From contig JALNZZ010000005.1 of NCBI GenBank assembly GCA_023229065.1, positions 1 through 41,920 of the forward strand: DNA of 41,920 bases, in the 5' to 3' direction. The translations under genes were made by a program, and so were the position numbers. Origin of the DNA: Porticoccaceae bacterium. Its GTDB lineage: Bacteria; Pseudomonadota; Gammaproteobacteria; Pseudomonadales; Porticoccaceae. The notes beneath the pieces are model-generated. The model had not been told where the DNA came from and searched no databases. It saw nothing but the letters and a program-made list of their open reading frames with translations. Shown here piece after piece: positions 24,360-32,906 of this stretch (position 1 is its first letter; the number at the start of each line of letters is the position of its first letter).

Positions 24360-24466
24360 GGTAGTGGCAGGGCAAGTGCCAGAGAGTTGCTTGCCCGGTA
24401 TTGCATCTTCTTGTTGTATCGTTATCAAAAATGTTGTTTTTCAATATTCTGTGAGAGGTTTTTGAC

Positions 24467-25582
24467 GTGAAAAAGGTAGGCTTTGTCGGTTGGCGTGGCA
24501 TGGTGGGCTCCGTGCTCATGGAGCGCATGCAGGCCGAAAACGATTTTCGTGAGCTGGCCATTGAGCCCGTCTTTTTCACCACCTCGCAGGTGGGGCAGGC
24601 GGGTCCTGATATCGGTGTTGATTTGCCGCCCCTCAAAGATGCGACCAGCATCCCTGAACTCAAGGCCATGGATATCATCATCACCTGCCAGGGCGGAGAT
24701 TACACCAAGGCTGTATATCCCGAACTCCGCAAGGCCGGCTGGGACGGCTACTGGATTGATGCCGCCTCGGCGCTGCGGATGGAGGATGACGCCATCGTCA
24801 TCCTCGACCCGGTCAATGGCCAGGTGATTCGCGATGGTCTTGCCGCCGGGGTAAAAAACTATATCGGCGGCAACTGCACGGTGAGCCTGATGTTGATGGC
24901 CGTGGGCGGCCTGTTCAATGCCGGTCTGGTGGAGTGGGCCAGTGCCATGACTTACCAGGCAGCCTCGGGCGCCGGTGCCCAGAACATGCGTGAACTGATC
25001 AGCCAGATGGGGACGATCCACGAACAGTCGCAATCCCTGCTTGCCGACCCCGCCAGCGCTATTCTCGATATCGACCGCCAAGTGGCCACCACCATGCGAG
25101 AGGGCGACTTCCCCACCGCCAATTTCGGTTTCCCCTTGGCGGGTAGCCTGCTGCCCTGGATCGATACCGAGCTGCCCTCGGGGCAGAGTCGCGAGGAGTG
25201 GAAGGCTCAAGCGGAGACCAACAAAGTTCTCGGGCGCAGCGCTGATCCGGTGCCGGTGGATGGCATCTGTGTGCGTATCGGCGCTATGCGCTGCCACAGC
25301 CAGGCCCTGACGCTCAAGCTGACTCGCGATGTGCCGCTGGACGAAATCGAGGGCATCATCGGCGCTGCCAACGACTGGGTATCCGTGGTGCCCAACCACC
25401 GCGAGGACAGCCTCAAAGCCCTGACGCCGGCTGCGGTGACAGGCAAGCTGGACATCCCCGTCGGCCGGCTGCGCAAGATGAATATGGGGCCCGAGTACCT
25501 GACCGCTTTTACGGTGGGTGATCAGTTGCTGTGGGGTGCTGCAGAGCCCCTGCGGCGGATGTTGCGGATCTTGATGGCCTGA
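24467..25582 (+). CDS. asd: Aspartate-semialdehyde dehydrogenase
   Basis: The 371-residue NADPH-dependent enzyme makes aspartate semialdehyde from aspartyl phosphate, the branch step to lysine, threonine, methionine and diaminopimelate. It starts KKVGFVGWRGMVGSVLMERM, the usual nucleotide-binding loop. The active-site cysteine lies in IGGNCTVSLMLM, and the glutamine/histidine residues (QAASGAGAQNMREL and CVRIGAMRCHSQ) are in place. The start codon is GTG at 24467 with GAGAGG 8 bases before; there is no in-frame ATG nearby. This is the E. coli/Vibrio-type subfamily. leuB is missing from the 107 bp upstream. A strong hairpin follows the stop. Confidence 0.96.
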   Translation: MKKVGFVGWRGMVGSVLMERMQAENDFRELAIEPVFFTTSQVGQAGPDIGVDLPPLKDATSIPELKAMDIIITCQGGDYTKAVYPELRKAGWDGYWIDAASALRMEDDAIVILDPVNGQVIRDGLAAGVKNYIGGNCTVSLMLMAVGGLFNAGLVEWASAMTYQAASGAGAQNMRELISQMGTIHEQSQSLLADPASAILDIDRQVATTMREGDFPTANFGFPLAGSLLPWIDTELPSGQSREEWKAQAETNKVLGRSADPVPVDGICVRIGAMRCHSQALTLKLTRDVPLDEIEGIIGAANDWVSVVPNHREDSLKALTPAAVTGKLDIPVGRLRKMNMGPEYLTAFTVGDQLLWGAAEPLRRMLRILMA

Positions 25583-25591
25583 CCACTCGAT

Positions 25592-25626
25592 CCGGCCACC
25601 CCCGAGCGGCAAGCGGGGGTGGCCGG
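25592..25626 (+). terminator. Strong GC-rich hairpin after asd
   Basis: CCGGCCACCCCCG (25592-25604) pairs perfectly with CGGGGGTGGCCGG (25614-25626) around a 9-base loop, 9 bases after the asd stop. It lacks a T-run, so termination may be partial or Rho-assisted, or the stem may protect the mRNA end. Confidence 0.65.
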
Positions 25627-25798
25627 GGTCTGCTGTTGCCGATGTCATTACAGGTTTCAGTGGTTGCCAATGACTGTATTAATAATAAATACTTAGCGTT
25701 GCCTCCGCCGCCGTATTTCAGTACGCCATTAGCGCCGGAAACTCTGAAATGGGCAATCAGGAAAAACGAATAAGGGGCCGCAACTAAAGGGAATAGAC

Positions 25799-27649
25799 AT
25801 GGTTCTGCGCACACGACCACTTGCTATAGGTGTTGCCGTACTCTTATTTTCCTCTTGGGCTGTGGCCGTTGGGCTTGGTGAAGTACAGCTTCATTCAGCC
25901 CTCAATGAGCCGCTCGATGCCAAGATTCGCCTGCACAACCTCGGCGACCTCACTGAAAACGAAATTCTTGCCGGTCTTGCGTCGGCCCGTGAATTCAGCC
26001 GTGCCGGGCTGGAGCGTGAGGCCATCCTCTCTGAGCTGTCATTCAATGTCGATCTGAGTAATACCGCCACGCCACTGCTGCGGGTGACCAGCAAGCGTCC
26101 CATTCGCGAACCCTACCTGAATTTTCTGGTGGATATGCGCTGGCCTGCGGGGCGTCTACTGCGGGAGTATACGCTGTTGCTCGACCTCCCCATCTCTGCT
26201 GCGGACCGTCAGGGTATGGGTGCTGAGCAAGCACCGGTGCCAATGGTGGAGCAGTCGCAGGAAGCATCCGCGCATCCTGTAACGGGGGGAGCTCACGAGG
26301 CGTCGTCGCTGCCGGAGGGAAGTGAATATCGAGTAGGTAGTGGCGAAACCCTGTGGAGCATCGCGGCGCGGCTGTCCGGCGGTGGATCTGTGCACAGCAA
26401 AATGACAGCGATTTACCAGTTAAATCCCGGTGCCTTCATTAACGGAGACATCAGCCTGCTAGCTGAAGGAGCGCTATTGCGCCTGCCCGCTGGCAGCCAG
26501 ATGGCAGCTGACAGTGCGCCGTCTGTAGCGGCCAGTCCGGTGGACGCTGCAGTTGCTCCGGGCTTTGAGGATGTTGCTTCAGCCGACCCGAGAGGTGTCG
26601 ATCCAGCGACAAGCGATCGTCTGGATCTGTTGTTGCACGGTCCTAATGCTGTCGATGAGAGTGCGCAGCCGGTGTCGCCTCAGGGTGGCATGGAGCCAGA
26701 GCGCAACTCGTTGCAGGTGCTTCGCGATGAGCTGGAACTCGCGCAGCGAGAGAATCGCGAGCTCAAATCCCAGCTAGCAAGCCTCGAAGAACAGCTTGCC
26801 ACCATGCAGCAGTTGACCGAGGAGGGCAGTAATAATGCTCTGCTTGGGGCGCAGCGGGCAGGCAGTGACAAAGCGGTCGACGCTGCAGGGCAGGGGATTG
26901 GTCGAGTAGTGGCTCCAGAGTCAGCGCAAGCGAGTGAGCTCCCCGCACAGAACGCACTGACTACGCAGAGCCTTCAGCCTACAGAGAGCCTTCAGCTTAC
27001 AGAGAGCTCGGAGCTGGCCCAAAAAGGGTGGTTTGAGGTTGCAAGCAGTTACCTGCTCTATATCCTGGGCACCTGTGCGGCTTTGATCGCAGTGCTGGTG
27101 CTTGTGTTGCGCAAGCGCTGGCAAGACAGCGACGAGTTTTCCACTTCGTCTGCTGAGCACCAGAAGATAACTCCAGGTCCGGCAGCTGTCTCGGCGGGGG
27201 CCAGCGAGACTGTCTGGCCGCCGGTGTCTTCACTGGATGAGATCGCTCTCGAAGAGGAGGACGACCTGTTTGCTGCTGCCCGCCAGGAGCAGGAGGCGGG
27301 GGAGAGCCGGGAGCCAGCAGTTGCGCCAGAGAGTTCTGTCAGGGGCGACCCGTCGCCAGAAGCGGATGAGGCCGAGGCCGTCGAGCTTCACCTCTCCGAG
27401 TTTGAGCTCGACAGCTTGGCCTCTGCCGCAGAGGATGAAGCTTCCGCTGTGCTCGATGAGGCGCTGAGCCTCGACGATTTAGACTTTATTGGTGATGCGG
27501 ACGAAGGTGAGACCCAGCTGGACCTGGCACAAGCTTATCTGGAGATGGGCGATCAGGGCAGCGCTCGGGAGATTCTCCAGGAAGTTCTTGAGGCCGCTTC
27601 CGAAAACCACAAGGAGCGTGCTCGCGTGCTTCTTGACGCTTTAAGTTGA
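25799..27649 (+). CDS. fimV: FimV-like peptidoglycan-binding/TPR membrane protein
   Basis: The 616-residue protein has the FimV layout: signal peptide (1-~23), an N-terminal FimV domain starting GLGEVQLHSALNEPLDAKI, and a LysM domain at about 176-232 (YRVGSGETLWSIAARL). A coiled-coil of about 303-340, a membrane helix (416-440), an acidic cytoplasmic stretch and a C-terminal helical motif (TQLDLAQAYLEMGDQGSAREIL, 571-616) follow. In Pseudomonas FimV acts at the cell pole in type IV pilus assembly and twitching. Here it is much shorter than the 919-residue Pseudomonas protein. The stop codon lies just before truA, and an AT-rich stretch upstream (25675-25700) likely holds the promoter. Confidence 0.88.
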   Translation: MVLRTRPLAIGVAVLLFSSWAVAVGLGEVQLHSALNEPLDAKIRLHNLGDLTENEILAGLASAREFSRAGLEREAILSELSFNVDLSNTATPLLRVTSKRPIREPYLNFLVDMRWPAGRLLREYTLLLDLPISAADRQGMGAEQAPVPMVEQSQEASAHPVTGGAHEASSLPEGSEYRVGSGETLWSIAARLSGGGSVHSKMTAIYQLNPGAFINGDISLLAEGALLRLPAGSQMAADSAPSVAASPVDAAVAPGFEDVASADPRGVDPATSDRLDLLLHGPNAVDESAQPVSPQGGMEPERNSLQVLRDELELAQRENRELKSQLASLEEQLATMQQLTEEGSNNALLGAQRAGSDKAVDAAGQGIGRVVAPESAQASELPAQNALTTQSLQPTESLQLTESSELAQKGWFEVASSYLLYILGTCAALIAVLVLVLRKRWQDSDEFSTSSAEHQKITPGPAAVSAGASETVWPPVSSLDEIALEEEDDLFAAARQEQEAGESREPAVAPESSVRGDPSPEADEAEAVELHLSEFELDSLASAAEDEASAVLDEALSLDDLDFIGDADEGETQLDLAQAYLEMGDQGSAREILQEVLEAASENHKERARVLLDALS

Positions 27650-27654
27650 GGAGT

Positions 27655-28512
27655 ATGTCCGCCAATCGTTCTTGGGAATATCTGCCCAATTGCCTGCTTC
27701 CTGAGGGCTCTGAGCTGCCCCGGGGCGTGCGCCGTTATGCTGCTGCCGTTGAGTATGACGGCAGCCGGTTTTGCGGTTGGCAGCGGCAGTCCCACAGCCC
27801 GGCAGTGCAGTCTGTTGTCGAGCAGGCGCTGTCCTCTGTCGCTAATGAGCCCGTGGTTGTTGCCTGTGCCGGGCGCACTGATACCGGCGTGCACGGGGTT
27901 AACCAGATCATCCACTTCGATACCGCGGCATCCCGGCAGCCCCGCAACTGGTTGCTGGGGGCGAATACCCGCCTGCCAGATACTGTGCGCTTTCACTGGG
28001 TGGGTGAGGTAGGGGGGCGCTTCCATGCCCGCTTTTCTGCCACCGCCCGTACTTACCGCTATATCATTAGCAATGAGCCGGTGCGACCAGCGCTTTTTCG
28101 CGGCTTGCTCACCTGGTGCAAGGCACCCCTTGATGCTGCCGCCATGGATCGCGCGGCTCAGCATTTGCTGGGTGAAAACGACTTTACCTCGTTCCGTTCG
28201 GCGGGCTGTCAATCGCGCTCCCCTTTTCGCTGCGTGGACGCGGTGCGCGTCTGGCGCCAGCGGCAACTGGTGATCATCGAGATTACCGCCAATGCCTTCT
28301 TGCACCATATGGTGCGCAATATTGCCGGGGTGCTGATGGCGGTGGGCAGAGGAGAACGGTCCGAATCCTGGGCGGGAGAACTGCTGGCCTTGCGAGACCG
28401 CACCAAGGGCGAAGTGACAGCGCCGCCGGATGGGTTGTACCTGGTGGAGGTGGCGTATCCCGCCGAATTTGGCGTGCCGGTGTTTGAGCCTGGACCGGTT
28501 TTTGTCTGTTAA
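27655..28512 (+). CDS. truA: tRNA pseudouridine(38-40) synthase TruA
   Basis: A 285-residue synthase that isomerises uridines 38-40 in the tRNA anticodon arm. The motif GRTDTGVHG contains the catalytic aspartate D76. Other family segments are AAAVEYDGSRFCGWQRQ, RTYRYIISN, FTSFRS and the C-terminal LHHMVRNIAGVLM. ATG 27655 follows the fimV stop by 5 bases, with AGGAG only 1 base away, so start spacing is poor; coupling to fimV translation may compensate. An N-terminal extension before the conserved domain (~25 residues) resembles other Pseudomonas-type TruA proteins. A TTG at 27646 is an alternative start. Confidence 0.94.
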   Translation: MSANRSWEYLPNCLLPEGSELPRGVRRYAAAVEYDGSRFCGWQRQSHSPAVQSVVEQALSSVANEPVVVACAGRTDTGVHGVNQIIHFDTAASRQPRNWLLGANTRLPDTVRFHWVGEVGGRFHARFSATARTYRYIISNEPVRPALFRGLLTWCKAPLDAAAMDRAAQHLLGENDFTSFRSAGCQSRSPFRCVDAVRVWRQRQLVIIEITANAFLHHMVRNIAGVLMAVGRGERSESWAGELLALRDRTKGEVTAPPDGLYLVEVAYPAEFGVPVFEPGPVFVC

Positions 28513-28527
28513 GAGTGCGTGTTCTTG

Positions 28528-28594
28528 GCATTCCGATCAGTGGGGGGAGCTTGGCCACCGAGGTATAAGATCTCTCCCGTTAGTCGAGATGACA
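28528..28594. repeat. Palindromic repeat copy B (degenerate)
   Basis: A degenerate copy of the 70-bp element at 6736-6805. The right part is well kept (AGATCTCTCCCG, then TCGAGATGACA) with the central CCACCGAGGTAT; the left arm is diverged (TTCCGATCAGTGGGGGGAG). It lies just after truA. Confidence 0.8.
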
Positions 28595-28635
28595 GAGGCC
28601 GTGGTCGAGAGGGTAGGAGGGTAGGCGCCCTTTGT

Positions 28636-28685
28636 TGTCATCCCGACCAGCGGGAGGGATCTTGGGCCCACCGAGGGGTCTTAAG
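28636..28685. repeat. Palindromic repeat copy C (left part only)
   Basis: This copy has the intact left arm TGTCATCCCGACCAGCGGG and the AGGGATCTTGG...CCACCGAGG centre, but the right arm is absent, so it is truncated. Copies B and C together fill much of the 232-bp gap between truA and trpF. Confidence 0.8.
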
Positions 28686-28744
28686 TTGTCCATCACGCTG
28701 CTCTTTTCCGTTAAAATTCAGGCATGTTTTACGGAGTGCCAAAA

Positions 28745-29383
28745 ATGAGTTACACCCGAGTCAAAATTTGCGGCATCACCCAGGTCGAGGATGCCCGCGC
28801 CGCCGCCGCCGCTGGTGCCGACGCCATTGGCCTGGTGTTCTACCAGCGCAGTCCCCGCTATGTCGAGGTGGACGCAGCTGTAGAAATTGCCCGGGCAGTG
28901 GGGCCTTTTGTCACTACCGTCGCTCTGTTCGTCAATCCAGAGCCTACCCTGGTGGAAGAGGTCATGCGGCGGGTGCGCCCCGGGCTGCTACAATTCCATG
29001 GTGATGAGGAACGAGCTTTCTGTGAGCGCTTCGAGCGGCCCTGGATCAAGGCCATCCGCATGAAGCCCGACGGCGATCCGGCGCAAGAGGTGGCAAGGTT
29101 TCGCGGCGCCAGCGGCTTTCTCTTTGATGCCTGGAGCCCCGATGCTTACGGCGGTACCGGAATTACCTTCGATTGGAAGAAAGTCGCTGATCTCACCGGG
29201 TTTCCTCTGATCCTGGCCGGTGGCCTTACCCCGGACAATGTCGGTGAGGCTGTGCAGCTGCTTCGCCCCTATGCCGTCGATGTCAGCGGCGGCGTGGAAA
29301 GGGCGCCAGGATTGAAAGATGCGGTGAAGGTTGGCCGCTTTATCGCTGCAGCGAAGAGCGCGGCGTCAGATCGCGCCCAATAA
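28745..29383 (+). CDS. trpF: Phosphoribosylanthranilate isomerase TrpF
   Basis: The 212-residue enzyme converts phosphoribosylanthranilate to CdRP in tryptophan synthesis. It has the N-terminal KICGIT with C9 and the second catalytic residue D128 (FLFDAW); phosphate-binding loops appear as LAGGLTPDNV and VDVSGGVE. This places it in the TIM-barrel TrpF family. ATG 28745 has CGGAG 8 bases upstream; the earlier ATG at 28724 is less favourable. It stands between truA and accD, apart from other trp genes, as in Pseudomonas. Confidence 0.95.
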   Translation: MSYTRVKICGITQVEDARAAAAAGADAIGLVFYQRSPRYVEVDAAVEIARAVGPFVTTVALFVNPEPTLVEEVMRRVRPGLLQFHGDEERAFCERFERPWIKAIRMKPDGDPAQEVARFRGASGFLFDAWSPDAYGGTGITFDWKKVADLTGFPLILAGGLTPDNVGEAVQLLRPYAVDVSGGVERAPGLKDAVKVGRFIAAAKSAASDRAQ

Positions 29384-29422
29384 TGTTAAACTCCCCCGCA
29401 AATCTTTCATGGACTTCCCCTT

Positions 29423-30358
29423 ATGAGTTGGCTCGAGCGTATCCGGAAAGGTCCCGGCACATTCAAAAAAGATCGTACCAGCAGTGTCCCGGAAGGGCTA
29501 TGGCGCAAATGCCCCCGCTGTAACTCGCCATTGTATCGGCCGGAACTGGAAAAAAACGCCGATGTCTGCCCCAAGTGTGACCACCATATTCGCATCGGCG
29601 CAAGGCGGCGCCTGGACCTGTTTCTCGACACCGAAGGTCGGCAGGAGCTGGCGACGGATGTACTGCCAGTCGACCGCCTCAAGTTCAAGGACACCAAGAA
29701 ATACAAGGATCGTCTCTCTGCCGCTCAGAAGGAGACCGGCGAGAAAGATGCCCTGATCGCCATGCGCGGTGCGCTCAAAGGCATGCCGGTGGTGGCATCG
29801 GCTTTTGAGTTTGCTTTCCATGGTGGCTCCATGGGGTACGCTGTGGGCGAGCGCTTTACCCGTGCCGCCAAGTTGGCGCTTGATGAAGGCATTCCCTATA
29901 TCTGTTTTTCCGCCACCGGTGGTGCGCGCATGCAGGAGGCGCTGATCTCCCTGATGCAGATGGCCAAAACCAGCGCCATCATTGAGCGGCTCCGCCAGGC
30001 CGGTATTCCCTATATTTCGGTGATGACGGACCCCGTTTACGGCGGTGTCTCCGCCAGTCTGGCGATGCTGGGCGATATCAATATCGCTGAGCCCAATGCT
30101 CGCGCCGGTTTTGCCGGACCCAACATCATCGAGCAAACGATCCGCCAAAAGCTGCCGCCAGGCTTCCAGCGCAGCGAGTTTCTGCTCGAACACGGCGCCA
30201 TTGACATGATTGTCCCCCGGGTGGAAATGCGCGATACCATTGCGCGCCTGCTCAGCAAGTTGACCGGTACGCCCATGGTCGAGGGGGCAGCAGTTCAGGC
30301 CGCTGAGGTGGAAGCCGCAGTGGTGCAGGATAGCCTGGATGTCGACAGTCGCACCTGA
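29423..30358 (+). CDS. accD: Acetyl-CoA carboxylase carboxyltransferase beta subunit AccD
   Basis: The 311-residue subunit works with AccA to move the carboxyl group from biotin to acetyl-CoA, giving malonyl-CoA for fatty-acid synthesis. The zinc ribbon is C30, C33, C49 and C52 (KCPRCNSPLY and VCPKCDHH). Carboxyltransferase motifs include FAFHGGSMGYAVGERF, FSATGGARMQEA and TDPVYGGVSAS. No strong ribosome-binding site is visible before ATG 29423. The stop overlaps the folC start by 20 bp, suggesting coupling. Confidence 0.97.
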   Translation: MSWLERIRKGPGTFKKDRTSSVPEGLWRKCPRCNSPLYRPELEKNADVCPKCDHHIRIGARRRLDLFLDTEGRQELATDVLPVDRLKFKDTKKYKDRLSAAQKETGEKDALIAMRGALKGMPVVASAFEFAFHGGSMGYAVGERFTRAAKLALDEGIPYICFSATGGARMQEALISLMQMAKTSAIIERLRQAGIPYISVMTDPVYGGVSASLAMLGDINIAEPNARAGFAGPNIIEQTIRQKLPPGFQRSEFLLEHGAIDMIVPRVEMRDTIARLLSKLTGTPMVEGAAVQAAEVEAAVVQDSLDVDSRT

Positions 30359-31652
30359 ACAACCCCCGTCCAATAACGGCGGGAGTGGGGCGAGCGATCT
30401 GCAAGCCTGGTTGGTTCGGCTGGAACAAAATCACCCCGTTGAAATTGACCTGGGACTCGATCGTATCGCGCGGGTGGCGAGCCTGTTGGCGCTGCCCAAA
30501 CCTGCTCCCAGGGTTGTCACGGTGGCTGGCACCAACGGCAAGGGCTCTTGCGTGCGGACACTTGAGCAGCTGTTGATAGCGGCTGGCTGGCGGGTGGGCA
30601 CTTACACCTCGCCACACCTGCTGCGCTATAACGAGCGCATCCGTATCCAGGGTGTCGAAGCCGCCGATGGCGATATCTGTCGAGCTTTCGCCGCCATCGA
30701 CGCTGCTCGCGGCGATATCAGCCTCACTTATTTCGAGGTGGGAACCCTGGCCGCCCTGCTGCTGATGGCGGAGGCCGATCTCGATGTGGCGATACTGGAG
30801 GTCGGGCTGGGGGGCCGTTTCGATGCGGTTAACGTGATCGACGCCGATATCGCAGTGCTTACGGCTATCGATATCGATCACAGCCACTGGCTGGGCAGCA
30901 CCCGCGAACAGATTGCCCTGGAAAAGGCTGGTATCGCCCGCCCTGGCAGTACTGTAGTGGTAGTCGATGAAGAGCCTCCCGCAACGTTGGTGGACCGCTT
31001 GCAGAAACTGGGTTGTACAACTCTGTATCTGCACCGGGATTTTCACTACAGCTGTGCCAGCGCGGATGAGGGCGACCGCTTTAGTACCGAGGGGGTGGGC
31101 GGTGGCTTCGCTGACCTGCCGTGCCCCCGGCTGCCGCTACCCAGTGTGGTGGCTGCCTTGCAGGTGGCTGCGTTGCTGGGGGCAGATCTCCAGCCCGCGG
31201 CTGCCGCCAGGGTGTGTGAATCTCTGACCCTGCCGGGTCGTTTTCAGTATGAAACCTTTCAGGGCCGCAGGGTGATTCTTGATGTCGCCCACAACCCGGC
31301 CGCAGCTGCCTATCTGTGTCGCCGTCTCCGCCAGAGGGACGAGCAGCCTGCTGCCCTGGTGGTTGCCTTAATGGGCGACAAGGACGCCGCCGGGTTCGTC
31401 GCAGCCATGGCGCCGCTGGCGGCTCCCTGGTATCTGGGCGACTTGCCCGCCAACCCCAGGGCCTTGGGTTCCGAGCAGCTAGAGGGGCTGGTGTACACTG
31501 GCGGTCAGCTGGCTTCCTGCTACGAGGATATCCAACAGGCCTTCGAGGCCGCCATTCGGGCCACCGCGGCTGGTGAACTGGTGGTTGTGTGCGGATCCTT
31601 TTTTACAGTGGCGGCCATCAGCGAGATGATAGAGCTTCAATCCAGAGGGTGA
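30339..31652 (+). CDS. folC: Bifunctional folylpolyglutamate/dihydrofolate synthase FolC
   Basis: The 437-residue ligase adds glutamate to folates and makes dihydrofolate from dihydropteroate. The P-loop GTNGKGS is at residues 64-70, with the family segments TYTSPHLLRYNERI, YFEVGTLAALLLM, EVGLGGRFDAVN, DHSHWLGST, EKAGIARPG and LDVAHNPAAA. ATG 30339 overlaps the last 20 bases of accD. dedD starts 1 base after its stop, so accD-folC-dedD form a tight unit, an arrangement shared with E. coli and Pseudomonas. Confidence 0.95.
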   Translation: MSTVAPEQPPSNNGGSGASDLQAWLVRLEQNHPVEIDLGLDRIARVASLLALPKPAPRVVTVAGTNGKGSCVRTLEQLLIAAGWRVGTYTSPHLLRYNERIRIQGVEAADGDICRAFAAIDAARGDISLTYFEVGTLAALLLMAEADLDVAILEVGLGGRFDAVNVIDADIAVLTAIDIDHSHWLGSTREQIALEKAGIARPGSTVVVVDEEPPATLVDRLQKLGCTTLYLHRDFHYSCASADEGDRFSTEGVGGGFADLPCPRLPLPSVVAALQVAALLGADLQPAAAARVCESLTLPGRFQYETFQGRRVILDVAHNPAAAAYLCRRLRQRDEQPAALVVALMGDKDAAGFVAAMAPLAAPWYLGDLPANPRALGSEQLEGLVYTGGQLASCYEDIQQAFEAAIRATAAGELVVVCGSFFTVAAISEMIELQSRG

Positions 31653-31653
31653 C

Positions 31654-32286
31654 ATGAGGCAGATATTCAAGCAGCGCATCGTCGGTGCCGTGGTGCTGGT
31701 GGCATTGGGGGTTATCTTCCTGCCATTTTTGTTTACTCTGGAGCCGCCGCGGCCCATTGATACTGCTAGCCAGATTCCCACCCCGCCGGATATCGAGCCG
31801 GTGCTGGTGGCGGGCCCCGAGAGAGGGGAGGGCATGGCAGCTCCCAAACGCCCGGAAGAAGCTTTTCTGCCGCAGCACCCTGTGGTGAGTGGCGAGTCGG
31901 CGACCCCGGTCGAGAGTGGCGGCGATACTGCGTCACCGCGCTCGGAGCAGAACAGCCAAGAGGCGGGTGTACAAACAAACCGCGAGGGGACCCCGCCCAG
32001 TAATGAGAGCGCAACCGAGGAGCGCCCGGCATTGGCAGGCACTGTGCTGGAGTCCTGGGTGGTGCAGGTGGCCAGTGTTCGCGATCAGGCCGCCGCCAAC
32101 AACCTCAGGGACAAACTGCTTGTCGCGGGCCACAAGGCCTATGTGCGCAGTGCCCTGGCGGGTGGCAATACCACGTATCGAGTTTTTGTGGGCCCGATGT
32201 CCCTCAGGGAGAGAGCTGCTGCTGACAAGGCGGCTATCGATGCGGCATTCGGGGTGCAGTCCATGGTTGTGCGCTTTGAACCTTGA
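31654..32286 (+). CDS. SPOR-domain cell-division protein (DedD-like)
   Basis: A 210-residue single-pass membrane protein. A short basic N terminus is followed by one helix (about 6-26, VGAVVLVALGVIFLPFLF), a long Pro/Glu/Ser-rich linker (~35-125) and a C-terminal SPOR domain (SWVVQVASVRDQAAANNLRD ... YRVFVGP). SPOR domains bind septal peptidoglycan lacking side stems, and DedD helps cell constriction. The position folC-dedD-cvpA-purF is the conserved order in E. coli, supporting the DedD identity. ATG 31654 is one base after the folC stop. Confidence 0.9.
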   Translation: MRQIFKQRIVGAVVLVALGVIFLPFLFTLEPPRPIDTASQIPTPPDIEPVLVAGPERGEGMAAPKRPEEAFLPQHPVVSGESATPVESGGDTASPRSEQNSQEAGVQTNREGTPPSNESATEERPALAGTVLESWVVQVASVRDQAAANNLRDKLLVAGHKAYVRSALAGGNTTYRVFVGPMSLRERAAADKAAIDAAFGVQSMVVRFEP

Positions 32287-32334
32287 GTCTTGAGCACTTT
32301 GGCTGATCGCCCCTCTCCCTCAAGGGATCAACTT

Positions 32335-32343
32335 TGTTAGAAT
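32335..32343 (+). promoter_or_regulatory. Extended -10 promoter upstream of cvpA-purF
   Basis: TGTTAGAAT is an extended -10 box (TG-n-TAGAAT); no good -35 is needed or seen. Transcription would start near 32350, ahead of the short reading frame at 32385 and of cvpA. A PurR-like operator is not recognisable. Confidence 0.45.
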
Positions 32344-32384
32344 ACCCACCCTTTCTTCCCCCACTCAGGAGCGCAAGAACCCCA

Positions 32385-32405
32385 ATGAGCGGCAGCTGGC
32401 AATGA
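32385..32405 (+). CDS. Possible 6-codon leader ORF overlapping cvpA start
   Basis: ATG 32385 begins a six-codon frame (MSGSWQ) whose TGA overlaps the cvpA start in ATGA. The only clear ribosome-binding site nearby, AGGAG at 32367-32371, is 13 bases before this ATG and 30 before that of cvpA. It could therefore couple translation into cvpA. A simple chance frame is also possible. Confidence 0.35.
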   Translation: MSGSWQ

Positions 32406-32896
32406 ACTGGGCCGACTGGGCGATCCTGCTGATCGTCAGCCTTTCTGTGCTAATCGGCTTGGTGCGCGGCTTGGTGCGCGAGGCGATGTCGCTGGCGGTA
32501 TGGGTGGTCGCTTTCATTGCGGCGTCGATGTTCTATCTTCAGGGGGGTGCTTGGTTCAGTGAGCTGATACCGACGCCATCACTGCGCTATATCACCGCTT
32601 GGGTGACAATTTTTGCAGGGGTATTGATTGCTGGTGCCATCATCAATTACCTGCTCGGCCAGTTGGTACGCAGTACCGGCCTCGGTGGTACCGACCGCCT
32701 GTTGGGCATGGTATTCGGTGCATTGCGCGGCAGTATCGTCGTATTGGCGCTACTGATTCTGGTGCCCGGTGTGGTGCCTGTCAGTGAGGATCCCTGGTGG
32801 CAGGAGTCGCTGCTGATCCCTCATTTCTTACGGTTTGAGAACTGGGCAGTGGACAGCGCCCACCAGTTTCTAAATTTCTTCAAGTCGCTGTTTTAA
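32402..32896 (+). CDS. cvpA: CvpA family membrane protein
   Basis: The 164-residue inner-membrane protein belongs to the CvpA family, named for colicin V production and found next to purF. It has four hydrophobic segments, opening with NWADWAILLIVSLSVLIGLVRGLVRE, a common family start (~1-28). The motif GLGGTDRLLGMVFGALRGS follows the third segment. The role is not well defined; envelope stress tolerance is reported for homologues. No good ribosome-binding site lies directly before ATG 32402; see the six-codon frame at 32385. purF starts 10 bp downstream. Confidence 0.93.
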   Translation: MNWADWAILLIVSLSVLIGLVRGLVREAMSLAVWVVAFIAASMFYLQGGAWFSELIPTPSLRYITAWVTIFAGVLIAGAIINYLLGQLVRSTGLGGTDRLLGMVFGALRGSIVVLALLILVPGVVPVSEDPWWQESLLIPHFLRFENWAVDSAHQFLNFFKSLF

Positions 32897-32906
32897 GGTA
32901 ACGCTT

